Shown piece after piece: positions 30,944-32,977 of a DNA stretch of 32,977 nucleotides. The stretch covers positions 1-32,977 of the forward strand of contig JAJZPI010000024.1 of the NCBI GenBank assembly GCA_021811275.1. Reading direction: 5' to 3'. The stretch is from Deltaproteobacteria bacterium. GTDB lineage: Bacteria; Desulfobacterota; Desulfarculia; Desulfarculales; Desulfarculaceae. Under the pieces are notes generated by a model. That model saw only the letters and a list, made by a program, of their open reading frames with translations. It was not told where the DNA came from and made no database searches. Position numbers and translations under genes: made by a program. Every line of letters starts with the position of its first letter. Position 1 is the stretch's first letter.

Positions 30944-31121
30944 CTCGCACGAGAGTATGCCCCGGCGCTGTCGGGGGGGCGGGGCTCCGGTCCCAGGCCG
31001 CTCCTGGGGGCCTCCGGTTTTTATGGAAGGCCGCCTATCGCCTGGGTTAGGATTGGGTAATAAAAACGAGGGCTGCGGAGGGGGAGGCCCGGTCCTTTTC
31101 ACGCCAAAAGGAGGGCGGCAA

Positions 31122-31763
31122 GTGAAGATCAAGCATTGGATGACCAGCAATCCCATCACCGTAAAGCCAAGCACATTGGTGGTGGAGGCCTCCAAGCTCA
31201 TGAAGGAGCACGGCGTGCGCCGTCTGCCGGTGGTGGAAAAGGGCAAGGTGGTGGGCATGCTCACCCACCGCAACATCATGGAGGCCTCGCCCTCGGCCGC
31301 GACCTCCTTGAGCGTTCACGAGCTGAACTACATCATCGCCAATCTCAAGGTCAGCGAGGTGATGAGTAAGGATCCCCTGTGCGTGAGTCCCGAGGATTCG
31401 GTGATGGACGTGGTGCTTCTGGGCCAGCAAAAGGGCATCGGGTCCTTCCCGGTGGTGGAACGCGGCCGCTTGGTGGGCATCGTCACCGAGACCGAGATAT
31501 ACCGGGCCTTCGTGGCCCTGCTGGGTCACGGCGAGGAGGATGAGCAGGTCATCTCCCTGGAGAACGTGCGCTTGATGGAGCGTGTGGGCGCCATGAGCCG
31601 AATCGCCGGCATCATCGAGCAGCTCAACGTGCCGGTGCTGGGCATCTTTTCCCTACCTCAGCGCCGCCACGCCGGCCGCCGTCTCTTCATCCGCGTGGTC
31701 ACCAAGGACAAGGCCGGCGTGGAAAAGGCCCTGGTGGACAACGGCTACAAGCTGACCGACTGA
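31122..31763 (+). CDS. CBS-domain protein with C-terminal ACT-like region
   Basis: Encodes 213 residues from GTG 31122, with AGGAGG about 7 bp upstream; an upstream in-frame ATG (30957) would lie in low-complexity sequence and is rejected. Two CBS domains are clear: V-K-I-K-H-W-M-T-S-N-P-I-T-V...G-V-R-R-L-P-V-V-E-K-G-K-V-V-G (about 1-60) and V-S-E-V-M-S-K-D-P...S-F-P-V-V-E-R-G-R-L-V-G-I-V-T (about 78-130). The last 70 residues look like an ACT-type regulatory fold. CBS pairs bind adenosyl ligands such as AMP, ATP or SAM and often regulate transporters or enzymes. No enzyme or transporter domain is attached, so it is likely a stand-alone energy or nucleotide sensor. Confidence 0.85.
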   Translation: MKIKHWMTSNPITVKPSTLVVEASKLMKEHGVRRLPVVEKGKVVGMLTHRNIMEASPSAATSLSVHELNYIIANLKVSEVMSKDPLCVSPEDSVMDVVLLGQQKGIGSFPVVERGRLVGIVTETEIYRAFVALLGHGEEDEQVISLENVRLMERVGAMSRIAGIIEQLNVPVLGIFSLPQRRHAGRRLFIRVVTKDKAGVEKALVDNGYKLTD

Positions 31764-31767
31764 TTCC

Positions 31768-31813
31768 GGGACGCAACCGCGGGCCGCGGGGGTAGCCCCA
31801 ACCTCCGCGTCCC
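31768..31813 (+). terminator. Long GC-rich hairpin between convergent genes
   Basis: GGGACGC (31768-31774) and GCGTCCC (31807-31813) pair over 7 bp, with CCGCGG repeats inside the loop that can pair further. It starts 4 bp after the CBS gene stop and lies before the convergent kinase gene. There is no T-run, so its terminator role is plausible but unproved. Confidence 0.4.
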
Positions 31814-31834
31814 GCCTGCGCGCGGCCAGTCCGC

Positions 31835-32977
31835 TCAAGAAGGGTCTGTTTGGCCGGTCTGCCGCCGGCGGGAGGCGGCCAGGGCCAGGACTTCCAGCAG
31901 GCGGGCGCGTTCCACCGGCTTTTGCAGATAGGCGGCGGGCCGGCAGGAGGCGTCGCCCACCTCCTGAAGCTGGTCGCTGGACCAACCGGAGAGGATCACC
32001 AAGGGTATGCGCCCCAGGCCGGCGCGCTCTGCGGCCAAGGATAGCCTCGAGCATACCTCCCAGCCCGAGGCGTCGGGCAGCCCCAGATCGCAAAGGATAA
32101 GGTCGGGGCGGTTGACGGCCACCTCATTCTCGGCCTGGGCCAGGGTGGTGGCCTGTGAGACCAGGTGGCCGGCCCGGCTCAGGGTGGAGGCCACGCCCAT
32201 GGCCACCAGAGCCTCGTCCTCCACCAGAAGCACATTGAGCCGCGTGGCGAGGGGCTCCGACGCGAGGGTGACGTTGATCGGCGCGGCGGGTGGGCCGGAG
32301 GTCAGGGGGAGATATACCGTGATGGCCGCGCCCCGGCCCGGCAGGTTGTTTGCTTCCATGCGCCCGCCGTGGTTCTGTACTATGGCCCGGCTGACGGCCA
32401 GACCCAGCCCCTGGCCGGCCACGCCCTTGGTGGTGAAGAAGGGCTCGAATATCCGGGTCAAGGTCTCCTCGTCCAGCCCCGGCCCCTCATCCTCGAAGGT
32501 TATGACCGCCTGGTCGTCCTCGGCCTGGCCGGAGATGCGCAGCCTGCCTCCTTGGGGCATGGCCTCCAGGGCGTTCTTGGCCACGTTCAGGAAGACCTCC
32601 ATCAGCTCGCCGCCGACCCCTCGCGTGCACAGGTCGGGCTCCAAGTCCAGGGCCAACTCCAGCGGGGACGCGTTGGGCTGGCGCTGGCTCATGCCGTCGA
32701 TAATGCGGCCCAGCGAGCGCAGGAGCCGGCCCAAGTCGACCAACTCGGGGGGGGTGGCCGACTGATCGCGGCCGCGGCCCACGAGACGGGCCAGGCGCTC
32801 CACCACGTCGCGGCCGCTCCTTGCCCCCTGCACCACGTTGTTGAGCAGGACGTGGATCTCCTCGGAGTATCCGGTACCCTCGCGCAGCAGGGCCTGGGCG
32901 GCCTGGGCGTTGCTCATCATGGCCATGAGCACGTTGTTGAAGTTGTGGGCCACGCCAGCGGCCATCTGGATTTGGGC
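31835..32977 (-). CDS. Hybrid histidine kinase with C-terminal receiver (5' end cut by window edge)
   Basis: At least 380 residues; the frame runs off the right edge, so N-terminal sensor domains are missing. It starts inside the H-box (M-A-A-G-V-A-H-N-F-N-N-V-L, His present). The catalytic domain has N-box F-L-N-V-A-K-N-A-L-E-A, E-D-E-G-P-G-L and F-F-T-T-K then G-Q-G-L-G-L. A receiver follows: L-L-V-E-D-E, phosphoacceptor in L-I-L-C-D-L-G-L-P, V-I-L-S-G-W, and L-Q-K-P-V. It should autophosphorylate and pass phosphate to its own receiver, feeding another protein outside the window. It converges on the CBS-domain gene and is not linked to the sigma-54 system by any overlap. Confidence 0.9.
   Translation of the reverse strand, partial: AQIQMAAGVAHNFNNVLMAMMSNAQAAQALLREGTGYSEEIHVLLNNVVQGARSGRDVVERLARLVGRGRDQSATPPELVDLGRLLRSLGRIIDGMSQRQPNASPLELALDLEPDLCTRGVGGELMEVFLNVAKNALEAMPQGGRLRISGQAEDDQAVITFEDEGPGLDEETLTRIFEPFFTTKGVAGQGLGLAVSRAIVQNHGGRMEANNLPGRGAAITVYLPLTSGPPAAPINVTLASEPLATRLNVLLVEDEALVAMGVASTLSRAGHLVSQATTLAQAENEVAVNRPDLILCDLGLPDASGWEVCSRLSLAAERAGLGRIPLVILSGWSSDQLQEVGDASCRPAAYLQKPVERARLLEVLALAASRRRQTGQTDPS

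Noticed and set aside
1-32977. tRNA, rRNA or known riboswitch
   Set aside because: No cloverleaf with a conserved T-arm, no rRNA segment and no recognisable riboswitch core was seen in the gene-free stretches.

Overview
The window is about 33 kb of high-GC DNA, densely coding on both strands. It looks like the chromosome of a free-living, probably anaerobic Desulfobacterota (delta-proteobacterial) relative, perhaps near Desulfarculales. That placement is inferred from gene content: a TauE-type anion exporter with cytidylate-kinase-like/BON proteins, sigma-54 regulation, a molybdenum hydroxylase and a two-subunit acyl-CoA carboxylase. No rRNA, tRNA, CRISPR array, transposase or phage gene was found.

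Layout. 1-477 is gene-free and carries a terminator-like hairpin inside a dispersed two-hairpin repeat. 478-3040 holds a small secreted repeat protein and a membrane glycosyltransferase with a PA14-like extracytoplasmic domain. 3171-3533 is an unrecognised small ORF. 3572-7197 encodes a propionyl-CoA-type carboxylase (carboxyltransferase, then biotin carboxylase/biotin carrier). 7184-13209, all minus strand, is a coupled operon reading HATPase-like/acyltransferase-like fusion, HisC-type aminotransferase, MFS transporter, GNAT-like protein, followed after a second repeat copy by a further GNAT-like paralogue. Diverging from it at 13333-16972 is a three-subunit molybdenum hydroxylase, and a third GNAT-like paralogue (16976-18007, minus) converges on it.

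18115-26337 is the most coherent system. It comprises an NtrC-type sigma-54 activator, a near-palindromic candidate enhancer, a well-spaced -24/-12 promoter, then a UspA-like protein, a membrane cytidylate-kinase-like/BON/Usp-like fusion, a TauE/SafE exporter, a receiver-only regulator, a second kinase-like/BON protein, a second receiver-only regulator and a membrane histidine kinase. Both kinase-like proteins have lost the glycine-rich ATP loop, and the kinase-like plus receiver pair occurs twice. I infer a self-contained sensing and export module for sulfite or another organic or inorganic anion, with the activator encoded next to the operon it probably controls.

26385-30820 is a photoreactivation-type cluster: DUF523-DUF1722 (TudS/YbgA-like), class II CPD photolyase, a small protein and an SDR-DUF2867 protein. 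31122-31763 encodes a CBS-domain protein preceded by a perfect 11-bp tandem direct repeat resembling a PhoB/OmpR-family box. A hybrid histidine kinase runs off the right edge.

All functions are read from motifs and gene order by eye; no database search was possible.
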